From Craspedostauros australis (taxonomy: Eukaryota > Bacillariophyta > Bacillariophyceae > Mastogloiales > Achnanthaceae): a stretch of DNA of 64,000 bases. Position numbers and translations under genes: made by a program. The notes below the pieces were generated by a model. It was not told the origin of the DNA. It ran no database searches and saw only the letters and a program-made list of their open reading frames with translations. Position 1 is the stretch's first letter. Every line of letters starts with the position of its first letter. Shown here one piece after another: positions 34,112 to 45,736 of this stretch. The stretch is taken from the NCBI GenBank assembly GCA_026770025.1, contig JAMXDE010000057.1, positions 328,445 to 392,444 on the forward strand, read 5' to 3'.

Positions 34112-34614
34112 GGATGGATACCATACTTTGCATCTGAATGAGCGTGCTTGTAGCGTGCACCACACTGGCACGAGTAGAGAACCGTGTATCGCAAAAGAAG
34201 ATAGAGGTCTTGCTCAGCCAGGAGTCTGGCATGTAGCTGTCGTCTGCGTGAATCTGCGTCGTTGGATCGTCTACTGCATACTTGTGCAGTGGAGCTGGAC
34301 AGTCGGGCAATCTTGAAGCTATGGGTACACGAGTCGAGTAGACTGCGAACGTAAGGAGTCTCTACTCTGAGTGCTCGACTCTGCTCCACACTCGTCGTTG
34401 AACGTATTTGCAGTCGCAAGTACATACATGCTCTTCCTAGTACATACAGACAGACATGCACACAGTGCAATCAGGTTGTTTTGGTAGATGAGAGTCGTAC
34501 GACTATTGGCACGATTACTGGTGGACATGTGGAGATCCACATCAGATTCCTTCCATTCCATTCCTACTCGTGTCCTCCACTGCGCTCTCCTCCACTTCAA
34601 GATGACTTTCAAAA
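34112..34614. other. Convergent intergenic region
   Basis: The 3' flanks of the CCCH/RRM gene (plus) and the Cys-rich membrane protein gene (minus). It contains repeated words of the GTCGAGTAGACT / GAGTCTCTACTCTGAG kind at ~34330-34385. No gene is seen. Confidence 0.5.
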
Positions 34615-35958
34615 TCACACCAATCCATCTTCTTCCTCGGCTTGCTGCTGCCGATAATACTGCTGCACGGCCTCGTTCTGCCACCAGCCGACCTGCACGG
34701 AATGGCAGACCTCATCGCGATCGTCGCGCTTGAATTCCGAGACGATCCCGGACCGCCGGCGGTTGGCACCGGCGCACTGCACGAAGGCGGGCCCGCAGCG
34801 TTTCTCGTCGCACTGCGTGCAGGCGTTGAGGTCCTGCTGCGTGCGGTCGCTCTTGGTGTTCTTGTCGGCATCGACGGTGGAGAACATGGCCTGCCACATG
34901 CAGACGAAGAGACAGTTGCGCACGTCGCACATGATGTTGTCGACCCAGCAGTCGTTGCAGCCTTGCGTGAAACCGATGCGGTCTTGCAGGCAGTCTCGCA
35001 CGTCGTCGGCGCCGCCCAGGACGGCGAGTTTGGAGCACGCCAAGGAGTCCTGGAAGAGGGTGTCCTTGGTGTCGTCGTAGATCTTGATGTCGTGGGGGTT
35101 GCTGCAATATCCGCAGTCTCCGCAATGCGCGACGGTCAAGTTCTGCGCGGCGTTGGCCTGTTCCGGAGAATCTAGATTGAGGTGTGCGATGGGTTCCAGT
35201 GGCGTTGCGTACTGAAATTCCAGCGCCTGCTCCGACGTACCGCCCGAAACGCCTCCACCAAGGACATGATTCTCCGTCGTGTTGGCGGCATGAAGCGGCA
35301 TCTCCTGGTGCTGCTGTCGTTCCAGCTGCTGCATGAGTTGCTGCGGGTATTCGACCGCGCACACGTGCCCGGTCTGGTAGAGCGAAACGGTATCGGGAAT
35401 GCGCTGTGTCTTGATGCGCTGCGTGACGGCTCCGATCCACACGGAAACGAACATGATGATTGGCGTCATGATGCAGCGCACGAGCATCTGGCGGCGGCGC
35501 TGACGTCGGCGATCCGTCGGCGATTGCAACGATGCCTCCTCAGCATCCTTGTTGCGAGCGCACTTCCACCTCTTTCGCTGTTGCTTGGGCCTTGGGATGT
35601 CGCCATTGAGAAAGAATGGCTCTTCCTCGTCGTTGTCATCATCATCGTGCTTGTCATTGTCCATACCATGATGGCGCTCATCACCGGGCCTGTTCTCGTC
35701 ATACGCGTCATCGTCTTCGTCTTCGTCATCACCACCAGCGTAATGATCAATGGAAGCCAGCTCGTCGTTCATCAGGATGCTGTCCATCTCATCGTAATCG
35801 CAGCCCCCATCGCATCTGCGATTGCCATAGTCGTCGTCATGTGAGAACGTTCTCATCATGGTCGTTGTCGTCGTCGTCATCGTATGAGCAGACTCCAGCG
35901 AACCGGCGTCTCGGTGTGCTGCGTCGCTGCCAACACAGTCCAACTCGGTCATCGTCAC
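34615..35958 (-). CDS. Type II membrane protein with Cys-rich lumenal domain (447 aa)
   Basis: A single exon. The N-terminal ~150 residues are highly acidic (runs of Asp/Glu) and end in a basic cluster (RRRQRRRQM). One membrane helix follows (residues ~160-180, CIMTPIIMFVSVWIGAV). The rest should face the lumen or outside. After a Gln/Thr-rich stalk comes a domain (~280-430) with about 18 Cys: HCGDCGYCSNPHDIKIYD, SLACSKLAVLGG, DCLQDRIGFTQGCNDCW, NIMCDVRNCLFVCMW, ACTQCDEKRCGPAF. The regular spacing suggests many disulphides. I do not recognise the family and assign no function. Confidence 0.72.
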   Translation of the reverse strand: MTMTELDCVGSDAAHRDAGSLESAHTMTTTTTTMMRTFSHDDDYGNRRCDGGCDYDEMDSILMNDELASIDHYAGGDDEDEDDDAYDENRPGDERHHGMDNDKHDDDDNDEEEPFFLNGDIPRPKQQRKRWKCARNKDAEEASLQSPTDRRRQRRRQMLVRCIMTPIIMFVSVWIGAVTQRIKTQRIPDTVSLYQTGHVCAVEYPQQLMQQLERQQHQEMPLHAANTTENHVLGGGVSGGTSEQALEFQYATPLEPIAHLNLDSPEQANAAQNLTVAHCGDCGYCSNPHDIKIYDDTKDTLFQDSLACSKLAVLGGADDVRDCLQDRIGFTQGCNDCWVDNIMCDVRNCLFVCMWQAMFSTVDADKNTKSDRTQQDLNACTQCDEKRCGPAFVQCAGANRRRSGIVSEFKRDDRDEVCHSVQVGWWQNEAVQQYYRQQQAEEEDGLV

Positions 35959-38900
35959 GATCGCCTTTTGGCTGGTTGATGGACTGATTCTGGAATGCCT
36001 GGTGGTGAGCCTTTCACCGATGTCTCTGTTGACTCGGAAGATGACCGCTTCGTTTGCGTGTTTGCAGTCGTGGAACCACTTCCACAGCCAACGAGGCGTG
36101 ATCTACGAGGATGTATGTACGAGTATGGGACGATGGCCTCCTCGAATGGATGCTGTTGTCTATGATGACGATTGCAACGCCAGGTGTCAACAACGTCTCT
36201 CCAACAGCGCTCCAAGTGCTTCGAAGAGAGACAAATCTTGGTTGTGATCCCTTTCTTCTGCGTCTTCTTTGGCTTTGCTTTGGTCTGTTTTGGTCTGCTT
36301 TGGTTTGATTCGTGCCCACAAAGTGCTTCCGTGGCAGAACCGGTACAGGACCATGAAGCCGGTGGAACATCATCGTTTGCTCCTCTCCTTGCCTCTTCTT
36401 CCCGAAACTCTTTCTTCCGTCACAAAAGGAGGCGTTTTCCGCCTTTCTCACCTTCATGGGACTCGACTGAAGCCAAACACGAATGACGTTTTGATTCATG
36501 GTCGCACAAATCAGACCTCCTTGATGAGGCTCCACCACCACGGTCTCCATCCATGACAGAGACGAACAACCGAACGATTTCGTGGGCAATCGTTCTTGCG
36601 TGACGGTGGTTATTGCTTTTGGGGTCATGCTGCGGCGCTTGGATACTCTGCTCAATGCTGAGATTCCACCGCCATCGATACCTTGCCCTCCCACAATCGC
36701 CATGGACTGCAGCTTGTATTCTCTTCGTATCCCCACTCACCTTGTGCTGCGCTCAATTGTTGACCGTCTCGCTATTTTGGCGCCACATTGGTACATAGAA
36801 TAGAATATTTCCACACCCATCCAATACTGGGAGATTCGACCGACCATTTGTTGGTTCACGCAGACCACGATCCTGCTTCTCTGCTGCATTAGCGGTTGGA
36901 CGAAGGCAGCATTGTCAGTGTAGAGAAGAGTGACCGTGATGAAGAGAAGAGGTGTTTCGAGAGACCGCGCGCCTTGTTGGAGAGCTTGGCGCCATTTCAC
37001 CGATACGTTGGCCTGCTCATTGGCCTGTTCTTGTGTCCGCCAATTCTCTCAGCATCGCCATCGTGGCTGTCCATGGTGGAGTTGCTCGATGCTGATCAAA
37101 TCCCACGGTCCTGTTCGCGGATGCCTCTGCATTCCTCGCAATCTGAATGTGCTCATGTTGCATTGGGCCGACGTTGTCTAACTTCGTGTTGTCATTGATC
37201 AAGGGATGATGTCGCCCGAACACCCAGATGTGCGTGGGGAACAACCGACAAACACCAGATGATGAGTGGTGTATTATATCATGCAATCGTCAGCGATGCT
37301 TTCATGGTTGAGTCCGCCAGCAGCCTCATGGAAAGTTTGAGCTCGTCTGCCACCTTTCATGGGCTGCATGGATGGAAGCACCGTGAAGTGTTGCTGCATC
37401 TCCATCCATCCATCCATCCATCCATCCATCAATGCACGCATCCATCCATCCACGCTCACATTCCAATTTCTTGTGTGCCCGTCGACACACATCCATGATC
37501 GCATCTTGCCTCTGCATCAAAACACTTGTGTACAATTCATCTTCTCCTCAGGGATCGGTACGGCGGCTGCAAGATATCATCGAGTTCTTCGTATGATCGC
37601 ATTTAGAATTTCATCATTAAGTGAGGATGAATCCAACGGCCGTCTTGCTCCAGCCCCTATTTGGATGATACAGCATGTTGCTTAATGCCACTTGCCATGG
37701 TGTGAGTGAGAATGCAACATTCGCCCTCTTGTGAACCGGACCAGATATGTTCGAATCAGCGTGGTGAGAAGGACCATCACGCGCATCTGCGGATTGCATT
37801 GTAGCGATGCTGATGGCAGAGACTGCATGGTCATATCGCGCACTGCGTGGTACGTGGTGTTGGACGAGTGTTGATGCAAATCACAGCCGTTCAGATTCCA
37901 GAAAGCATGCCAAAAACCAAGCAAGTATGATATAATACCAACAACCGTCCCCAGATCTATGCTTCCCCTCTTCTTGTTCTATTCATTGCCCGTTGTACCA
38001 TCCACATCGCATCATCAGCGCCACATCAGGGAGCGAAACAGATTTTGCACGACCCGAGGTCGTTTGTGCTTCCTTGTGTTCATGCATCCAATCTGTACCA
38101 TGCCCGCACCGTACTGCCGTCTCCGTCCACTCGTGTGCTGACGCAACAAGCTGCTTGTTGCATTCTCTACGCGTACTTTACTGGTTGGGAGCGCCTCGCC
38201 AGCATTGCCTTTTCTTCAGAGGACTCTGAGCTTCTAGACGGTCTTCCATAGTATGCATTCTACAGTACGCATTCTACAGACTACATATAGTAGGGCGCAT
38301 CATGTAATATCTCCACAAGCAACGTATTACAAGCGATCTGAACGGAGTGGAGGGGACGACTGACACCTGCTCATAATCGCATCCTTACTTGCGTCACTAA
38401 GTACACACATGTTTGAAGAGAAGCATCCTGAGTGCTGTTGATCGCCGGACACTCGATGCTTGTTCCGGCAGGCAGCGGATGGAGTAGTAGACTCTTGCAA
38501 TACGGGCTCTGGGAATGGTGAGAAACAAATCGGTCTTTGACACACGCGTGTGGTGCAAACAAAGAAATTGAGTGACTTCGTGTCCTCGCCAGATCGCATC
38601 GGACACTGAGATGGATCGCCAATTTTGCATCAAGAAGTGCCTCGCCACAAATTCTCGGACTCCACGAATTGGCCCCAATACAGTCATCACAGCCTCAACC
38701 ACACACAGCAACTATTAGACTTCTACAAAATGAAGTCGAATAGAATACTCTCGAGTGGACAGCTACTGAGTCGAGTAGATCGTATAGTATACCCAAAGAG
38801 CTCCAACTGGTTGCACCCTCACACGATTTCCATCATTCCAGTCGCTCCCATTCTGGAGAGGCCCAATCAGAAAGGTATTGGCTGAACAGAAGGAAAGCAA

Positions 38901-40223
38901 AGTTGATGCAAAAGTACCATCTATTCGATGACGCAAACATCAATACCACAATGGAGAAACAGCAACACTGAGGCTCGCCTCGGATAGATCGTACACGTAC
39001 GTCAACTTTGGCAGAGTACTATACTCGAAAGAGTATATTCATTCGCTTGAACCATGGTGGCGATCCCGAGGTATTGCCAATCGCTCTTCGAGAGCGACTG
39101 TGCTACATAGTATGATGGCAAAGTGGTCGCCCATTCGTTCAGATTGCACCACAGGGCTACTGTCCCATACTATTGTCAACAGCTACTCCAATATTGACAT
39201 CATACAAGTCCTCCTTTGTTACGTCACCCTCAGAAGAACACAGAAGGCCTTTGATTGCTTGTTATTGACGCAAAATTGAATGCGATCATAGGCATGTTTA
39301 CTTTACATAATGGCGTGGCGAGATTGCAAGGATGTCAGATTATATGCAAGCTGCAAGACACGATGGTCGGAATGGTGCAATAGGTATTCGAAAGTCGCGC
39401 GTGCTCCAAGTGCCGCTCGTTGCGTGAGTTGCCACCGTTCCCGATGGCCTGATGGCAGGTACAGGAGATGGCAGCAAGGGAGCAGGCGAATACAACACAG
39501 TTCTAAACTCGCTGATGGTAGCTCGTGACGTGCCAGCATGTTGAGACTGCCACTCTACAAACAATGCAACGGCTTCCCTGTGGTTCCTGAACTCTGTGAG
39601 CCATAATCGCTGCAAAGCAACAACAGTTGGTACACGCAAACAGAGTCAGACTTTCCTTTCGGTCGTCGACTGCATCCGAACGGGGAAGCCGATTAACATT
39701 GGGGAGGATTTGTCACTTCTTGTGGCACATTCTGATTGCGTTCCTTCTGCAAGGAGTGCTTCTGGTGGCGTGTTTGCTCAGGGAGTCCATCGAATGGGGT
39801 GGAGCACAACACGTGTTTGCAAACGGAATGGGCACCAGATCAATTATCTCACATTTATTCAGTCTGTCGGCCGCTCCTTGTTCTGGATTTGTCATTTCTT
39901 GAACAGACAGACACAACCAATAGACACACAAACAGACTACTATTCAATGCTGTCAACAAGACAGACATGAACATAGTTGACTCATGCGAACAAATCAATA
40001 CCACGACTGAATTTGTTCTTGGGTTAATAGAACCAATAATAACGGCTATTGATACTTGCTGGGAGGCAGGGGCTTAGATGCTGGTTGCGTCCACCTGTTG
40101 ACCGGCCAATCGTCATGCCTAATTCAAGGAGACAAACGCCATCATCAACAGCACCATCGTCATCATGGTGATGGCAATCGCGGTGAACACCCACAGGACC
40201 ACTTTGGTGATGTTCTGATGTCA
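35959..40223. other. 4.3-kb intergenic stretch without supported genes
   Basis: No reading frame shows a domain. A minus-strand frame at 36014-36736 (240 codons) lies upstream of the Cys-rich gene in another frame and is basic and low-complexity; it might hold leader sequence. A (CATC)n microsatellite lies near 37402-37432. AGTCGAGTAGAT / GTATAGTATACCC words occur near 38770-38795. Confidence 0.5.
37402..37432. repeat. (CATC)n microsatellite
   Basis: Seven or more tandem CCAT units, followed by further imperfect CCATC copies to about 37460. Confidence 0.8.
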
Positions 40224-40771
40224 GGGACACCCAATAATTTGTCCAGAATTCCGAAAATTACATGTTCTGGAGTCTTGCGGGACTAAATCAAGAGAAAATC
40301 AGTGCAATGATCGAATTGTGTATTTATTATTCAAACACGACAATTCAGAGAGAAATTCCTTGAAATGCGCAATTTCCGTTAACGGACAATCAATTATCGG
40401 ACATAGTCGAACATGAGGACAAATCCGGACAGTCCCTGACAAATCCGGACAAATCCGGACAAGCCACGACACTAACCGGGTACAAATACGATTCCATGTA
40501 GTCGGATTTGTCCGGATTTGTCCGGATCTGTCCGGATTTGTCCGGATCTGTCCGGATTTGTCAGGGACTGTCCGGATTTGTCCTCATGTTCAACTTTGTC
40601 CGATAGAGTCCGTTAAGCCATTGCTCGCCATTGCTGAATTTTTTCTCAAATGGTCGACTTAGAAGAAAATAATGACAAACTTGATCGATACTCTGGTTCT
40701 GTCCTTTTTCAGTCCCGCAAGACTAGAAAAGATGTCAACACACAAATTCTGGACAAATTATTGGGTGTCCC
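40224..40771. mobile_element. 548-bp foldback/MITE-like element
   Basis: The ends are inverted copies, GGGACACCCAATAATTTGTC on the left and its complement on the right (27 bp perfect in all). Further matching blocks inward include GTCTTGCGGGACT. Around the centre, a left arm (about 40378-40473) and a right arm (about 40503-40617) pair over roughly 90 bp and are built from tandem TCCGGATTTG/TCCGGATCTG units. GTTAACGGAC marks the outer end of this inner palindrome. The ends look like those of Tc1/mariner-type elements, but I find no clear target duplication. There is no coding capacity, so any movement would depend on an enzyme supplied elsewhere. Confidence 0.7.
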
Positions 40772-41047
40772 AGGAGCAGCCTTTGTGTTCATCTTCGTTC
40801 TTTCCGGCTGGTTCGTTGGCAACACAGGCACAAAGACACGTGCCCATCCAACGGGTCACCAAGGCGATTACATCACGGACAACAGCTCTGCGTGGAACGT
40901 GGAGCGGAAGAGTTGAGAAAGACACAGATCCTTCTTGAATGATCTTGATGCACGTCACGTCACAAAGGTTGGGTCAGAGCAGAGTGGAGCAGCTGCAGAG
41001 TAGAGGAGAAGCAATAATACAGACTCCAGAACGTCAGTAACTCAACG

Positions 41048-44000
41048 ATGTCTTCCTTGATGGCCGGGACGATCCCCGACAGCTCCGCGACCGCACGCCA
41101 ACAACAGAAGGCGCTGGCACAAGCGCAGCACCAGCATGGCCTACACGAAGACCAGAAGCAAATGGAAGGAGATAGCGGTTCGGTCGGAGCCGACCACAAC
41201 GTGGCACCGCTCCAGAACATGTCGTCGCGCTCGGTTGCCAGCTTGACACTCGCAAGTGCAGACAGCGTGTTTGATCACGCCGGAAACACGATCCCCACGG
41301 CGAGCATTAATAGTAGGAGCAGCAGCAGGAACAGCGCACATCGACGGAGTGGCACGGGTAGACCTTCGTCAGCCAGAAGTTCGATTGTGCCGCTGCCGCA
41401 ATCATCCGCATCTTCGCTGATGCGCGGAACACTTAATATTGATGCCACCGGCGGAACGCGCAGAAGCGGGATGCTCCAAGCGGCCGTTCCTGCGATACAA
41501 TTGACCAGCAACCTCGAAATCAATGAACCCGTCATGGCCACTCTCAGTGCGAAAGCGCATGCAACGTCCAAGCTGACGCAACTGGCGCAGGAAAAGCTCA
41601 ACTTCTCCCGTCTGTGCCTTGTTGGGAGGGACGTCGAACAGCGCGTGCTGTCCCATGAATTCTCCCAAATGGTGAAGGCCACATCAGCTGCAACCTCATC
41701 ATCGTTGGCAATGGCAGCAGCGACGGCAACCGCAACGGCGACAGCTGCCGCGGTTGATGGCCTCGACCAAACGCAGCAACACTCACAGGAACGGTACGAA
41801 ACTCGCACTACCACCAGATCCTTCGTAACGATCGCCGGCCTGTCTGGCACAGGCAAGTCCTCACTCGCGAGAACGTTGCGAGGCAAATGCATCGTCCACG
41901 GTGCATTCTACGTCGTCGGGAAGTTCGATTTGAAGCAGATGGATGAACCGTTCTCGGGTCTCAAATCGCCGATGGCGGACATTTGTTCGCAGATTCGGAA
42001 GTTACCGAAACGGTCGTCGCAGCAACAAACAACCAACGGAACAAGCCAACGACATTCCCTCCACACCAAGTCATCCTTCAGCGCGGCAGATCGTCGCTGT
42101 TTTGATGATCTACGCGATCGGATTGTGAGGAATCTGGATGTCACCGAACTGCAGGTTCTATCCGGACTGGTGCCAAACATCGAGGATATCATTGGCGCGG
42201 ATGTGCTGTCCGGTGCGTCCCACGGCAACACAGCAAGCCGCACCAATACGAGCGCAAGTGTCGACACTGGTAGAAATACTAACGCCAACGCCAATGCCAC
42301 TTCTAAATCCAGCACTCCGCATCGGCGGCATGTGATTGCGAAGGATGAAACCAACAAGCACGGATACAGAGAGCAGTCGGATCGTTTGAAGTTTGCCTTC
42401 CGCAGGTTCATCAAGGTGATCTGCGACCATTGCCCGCTGGTCTGGGTATCGGATGACATGCAGTGGGCCGACAAGGCATCGTTGAACATGATCGAGTCAT
42501 GGGTGCTCGACACTGAGATCTCGTCGCTGATGGTGGTAGCCTGCTACCGGTCCAACCTGGTTGGCCCAGACCACGACAACCCGTGCCAGCGCATGCTCCA
42601 ATCCATCCACCAGGCCAAGCAAGATCGATCCATCCGAACCGCGCACCTCCGAGTGGGCGACTTGTCAGTTGAGCACGTGCACACTATGCTTGCCGAGTTG
42701 CTGGGGAGCGAATTGCGGGTACAGGACACCCAGGGATTGGCAGAGATCGTGCACAAGAAGACAGACGGTAACGTCTTCTTCGTGCAGCAGCTCATGAAAT
42801 TGCTGGTGCACGAAGATCTCCTTTCCTGCTCCATTGCCACGGGTCAATGGAAATGGGACAACGACACCATCCAGCGCGACTGTCCTGCGACGACCAACGT
42901 GGTCGAGCTGATGAAGTCCAAACTGCGGCAGGTCGCCAACGCGAAGCTCGTCCTGCCCGTCGCGGCTTGTTTGGGATCCACGTTTTCCATTGCGTCGGTT
43001 TGCCAAGTGATCAGGGGCTTTCGCGAGTCCAATGACGATCTCGCCTTCTACAAAGACTTGTTCCAGAGCGATCCACCGGCCGATAACGCTAGGACGGTGC
43101 AGATGCTGCAGACATGTGAAGAGGAAGGACTGATCGATGGGACTTTCGAACTCGACAGTGGACTTGGAGACGGAGATGATGCGAGCGGAGCAGGTCTCAC
43201 GCTTGATAGCGCATCCAGCAACACGGTCACCGAAGGCGCCTTCATACATGACAAAGTGCAGGAATCGGCGCTGGACATGGTACCCGATACAAAATTGGCG
43301 GAGTTGCAATTCCGGATCGGCAAGATACTGTTGGACAGGCTATCGTCGGCGGAGCTCGCTCGATCACTGTTCATCGTCGTCAACCTGCTCAACGCCAGGC
43401 TGGATCTAGTGCCGCCGTACTCGTATCCCAACGATCAGCATGGGGACGACAATGATGATCAGCGAAGCAAGACGCGCCTAAACACTCACAGCAGCAACGC
43501 AAATCGAAGACACCACGAACAGGACCAAGATCCTACCCGACCACTTGCTGAATTGAACCTCACGAGCATTGAGGCATCTCAACGCTTTGTGTTGGCCGAA
43601 CTGAATCATTCCGCAGGATCGCAGGCCGTCGTATGCGCGGCATTCAGCGCAGCGGCAGTGTACTTCAAGAATGCCATTGAGTTGCTTCCGAAGAGCCATT
43701 GGAAAACGCACCATGCCATGAGTTTGGACATCTTCACGGCAGCCACCGAGTGCGCCTTCATGACTTCAGAAACGAAGCTGTTTCGCAAATACGCCGACGA
43801 GGTCATCAAGCTGGATTGCCCAATGATCGACAAGATGCAAGTGTACCATGTCATGATGGATGCATCGATGGGTAACATCGAACGTGAAAAGGCGAGCGAT
43901 GCCACCGATCTTGGCCGCGAAGTGTTGGCCCATTTCGGGTACCGGTTCCCAAAGAGGAAGCTCCCCATGACCATTGCCACGATGTTTGGTCTGCTGCGGC

Positions 44001-45325
44001 TCAACGCAACGGTCAACACATGGACACCCCAGACCATGGACACGCTCCCCGATGCAATAGATCCGACAGATATGGCCGTGATGAAGGCGCTCGACAAGCT
44101 ATCGACGGCGGCGTACCTGACAAAACCCAGCCTACTTCCGTTGGTCCTCCTGAAGAGCGTGAGGCGGACGTTCAACAACGGCATCACGCTGTACTCCCCA
44201 GCCGCATTCGCAATCCTTGGGATGATCCTGGGTTGGACGCTGGGACGATCACAGGAGAGTCGAGTTTGCGCCAACCACGCAATCGACATGGTGCAGAAGA
44301 TGGAAGATCGGTCGTCGGAGGCCAGAGTCATCCTCTTGTGCAACGCCTTCGTGCTGCAATTCACCCAGGCGTTCGAAACCTTGAGAAAATCGCTGTTGCG
44401 AGCTTACAGCATCGGAATGGCGACGGGGGATGTCGAATCGGCCCTGTGGTGCATGTTCGTCTTCATCGACATGTCTTGGTTCACCGGCAAGTCACTCCAT
44501 ACCCTCGACATGGATTGTTCCACCTACAGCAAAGTATCGGCGGACTTCGGCCAGATGCGGCAGGCGGAATGTATCAAGCTGACTTGGCAAGCCATACTGA
44601 ATCTGAGGGGATTCGCCAAGGATCCATCCATCATGGTCGGGGACGCGTGTGACGAGGTCACAGCAATGCCTCGGTACGAGCAACAAGGAGACGACTTTCT
44701 GAAAGCAACACTGCTGAGAATGAAGATCATGATGGCGACATACTTCGGAGATTTTGAGACCGCCGCTGATCTTGCCCTGATCACGTTTGATCTGCACCAT
44801 GAGGCAATCCCAGCCAGCCTAGTATTTCTTCCATCGTCCTTCTTCTGTTCCTTCGCGTGCTACGTGGCCGTGTCGATGAACCGGAGGAGCAGGCGGGTCA
44901 TTCGGCAATACAAACGCATGGCGACTCGGGCTCGACGGATGATCCAGATGTGGAACAATCGGGGCAATCCGAACTGCGCGCACTACTTGGCCATCCTCGA
45001 TGCAGAGAGATCCATCGGGAAATCTCCCACCCCGCCGGGCCGCTTCGCTGGAAGATCCAACAACCAGCATCCAGCAGTTACAAGCTACCAAAAGGCAATC
45101 CGGTTGACAGCGCGCCGTGGTTTCATCAACGATCGGGCATTTGCCAACGAAAGGCTTGCATACTACTTCCGCCAACACACGGACGATGAAGAGAGCGCGC
45201 GGTTTCATTTTGACGAGGCCATGCGCTTGTACAAAGAATGGGGCGCCGATGGGAAAGTGAAATCGATGGAAGGCAAGAGCAACCACCTGTGGCAGCCACC
45301 GTCTGAGATCGAAGTCACGATGTGA
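41048..45325 (+). CDS. Large predicted ATPase (AAA_16/PknB-associated type, 1425 aa)
   Basis: A single exon with ATG at 41048. The N-terminal ~190 residues are low-complexity Ser/Gln/Arg. CLVGRDVEQRVL (~195-206) is the usual opening of AAA_16 domains. Walker A is GLSGTGKSSLA (~263-273) and Walker B is VWVSDDMQWAD (~463-473). They are separated by a longer gap than usual because of two Asn/Thr-rich inserts. A sensor-like region (VVACYRSN) and a winged-helix-like part follow. From ~750 to the end there are many alpha-helical, TPR-like repeats without clear consensus. Proteins of this type in bacteria and algae (COG3899 class) are signalling ATPases, often fused to kinase, GAF or cyclase domains. 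No such partner domain is present here. The C-terminus (KSNHLWQPPSEIEVTM) is soluble. The role is unknown beyond ATP-dependent signalling. Confidence 0.78.
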   Translation: MSSLMAGTIPDSSATARQQQKALAQAQHQHGLHEDQKQMEGDSGSVGADHNVAPLQNMSSRSVASLTLASADSVFDHAGNTIPTASINSRSSSRNSAHRRSGTGRPSSARSSIVPLPQSSASSLMRGTLNIDATGGTRRSGMLQAAVPAIQLTSNLEINEPVMATLSAKAHATSKLTQLAQEKLNFSRLCLVGRDVEQRVLSHEFSQMVKATSAATSSSLAMAAATATATATAAAVDGLDQTQQHSQERYETRTTTRSFVTIAGLSGTGKSSLARTLRGKCIVHGAFYVVGKFDLKQMDEPFSGLKSPMADICSQIRKLPKRSSQQQTTNGTSQRHSLHTKSSFSAADRRCFDDLRDRIVRNLDVTELQVLSGLVPNIEDIIGADVLSGASHGNTASRTNTSASVDTGRNTNANANATSKSSTPHRRHVIAKDETNKHGYREQSDRLKFAFRRFIKVICDHCPLVWVSDDMQWADKASLNMIESWVLDTEISSLMVVACYRSNLVGPDHDNPCQRMLQSIHQAKQDRSIRTAHLRVGDLSVEHVHTMLAELLGSELRVQDTQGLAEIVHKKTDGNVFFVQQLMKLLVHEDLLSCSIATGQWKWDNDTIQRDCPATTNVVELMKSKLRQVANAKLVLPVAACLGSTFSIASVCQVIRGFRESNDDLAFYKDLFQSDPPADNARTVQMLQTCEEEGLIDGTFELDSGLGDGDDASGAGLTLDSASSNTVTEGAFIHDKVQESALDMVPDTKLAELQFRIGKILLDRLSSAELARSLFIVVNLLNARLDLVPPYSYPNDQHGDDNDDQRSKTRLNTHSSNANRRHHEQDQDPTRPLAELNLTSIEASQRFVLAELNHSAGSQAVVCAAFSAAAVYFKNAIELLPKSHWKTHHAMSLDIFTAATECAFMTSETKLFRKYADEVIKLDCPMIDKMQVYHVMMDASMGNIEREKASDATDLGREVLAHFGYRFPKRKLPMTIATMFGLLRLNATVNTWTPQTMDTLPDAIDPTDMAVMKALDKLSTAAYLTKPSLLPLVLLKSVRRTFNNGITLYSPAAFAILGMILGWTLGRSQESRVCANHAIDMVQKMEDRSSEARVILLCNAFVLQFTQAFETLRKSLLRAYSIGMATGDVESALWCMFVFIDMSWFTGKSLHTLDMDCSTYSKVSADFGQMRQAECIKLTWQAILNLRGFAKDPSIMVGDACDEVTAMPRYEQQGDDFLKATLLRMKIMMATYFGDFETAADLALITFDLHHEAIPASLVFLPSSFFCSFACYVAVSMNRRSRRVIRQYKRMATRARRMIQMWNNRGNPNCAHYLAILDAERSIGKSPTPPGRFAGRSNNQHPAVTSYQKAIRLTARRGFINDRAFANERLAYYFRQHTDDEESARFHFDEAMRLYKEWGADGKVKSMEGKSNHLWQPPSEIEVTM

Positions 45326-45736
45326 GGCGCGAACTGAAGACTTGATTACCTTCGTTCGACGAGCTACCAGTTCCCATGTTGCGAACAGTCATTACATCGG
45401 AGGACGCGTCATACGAGCTATTGGCAGGAATCCGATGGCTGTAGCGGCATCCGTTCAATCCTATCTGAAGTGATCACAACAGATGATATGGTAGAATGAA
45501 TTGTATTGAGATACGAGCTATGGGAGAGTAGTCAAGTCATCTGATACGATTGTATTGGTTCGGTTGTCGTCGCTGTGTAGCGTGTGAAACCAATTCATTG
45601 TGTGAGTATCGTGGAGTGTGATGTGGTGTGGAGTTTTGGATGTCACCCGCACACGACCGTCTCTGATCCGTCCCCACAGCCCACCACGGATCCGCATTCG
45701 TAGCACAGCTCAGCTCGAGCAGCGAGAGGTCCTTCT
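45326..45736. other. Convergent intergenic region
   Basis: The 3' flanks of the ATPase gene (plus) and the methyltransferase-like gene (minus). No gene or repeat is seen. Confidence 0.5.

Noticed and set aside
36014-36736. 240-codon minus-strand frame upstream of the Cys-rich membrane protein
   Set aside because: In a different frame from that gene, no clear donor/acceptor pair linking them, low-complexity basic composition.
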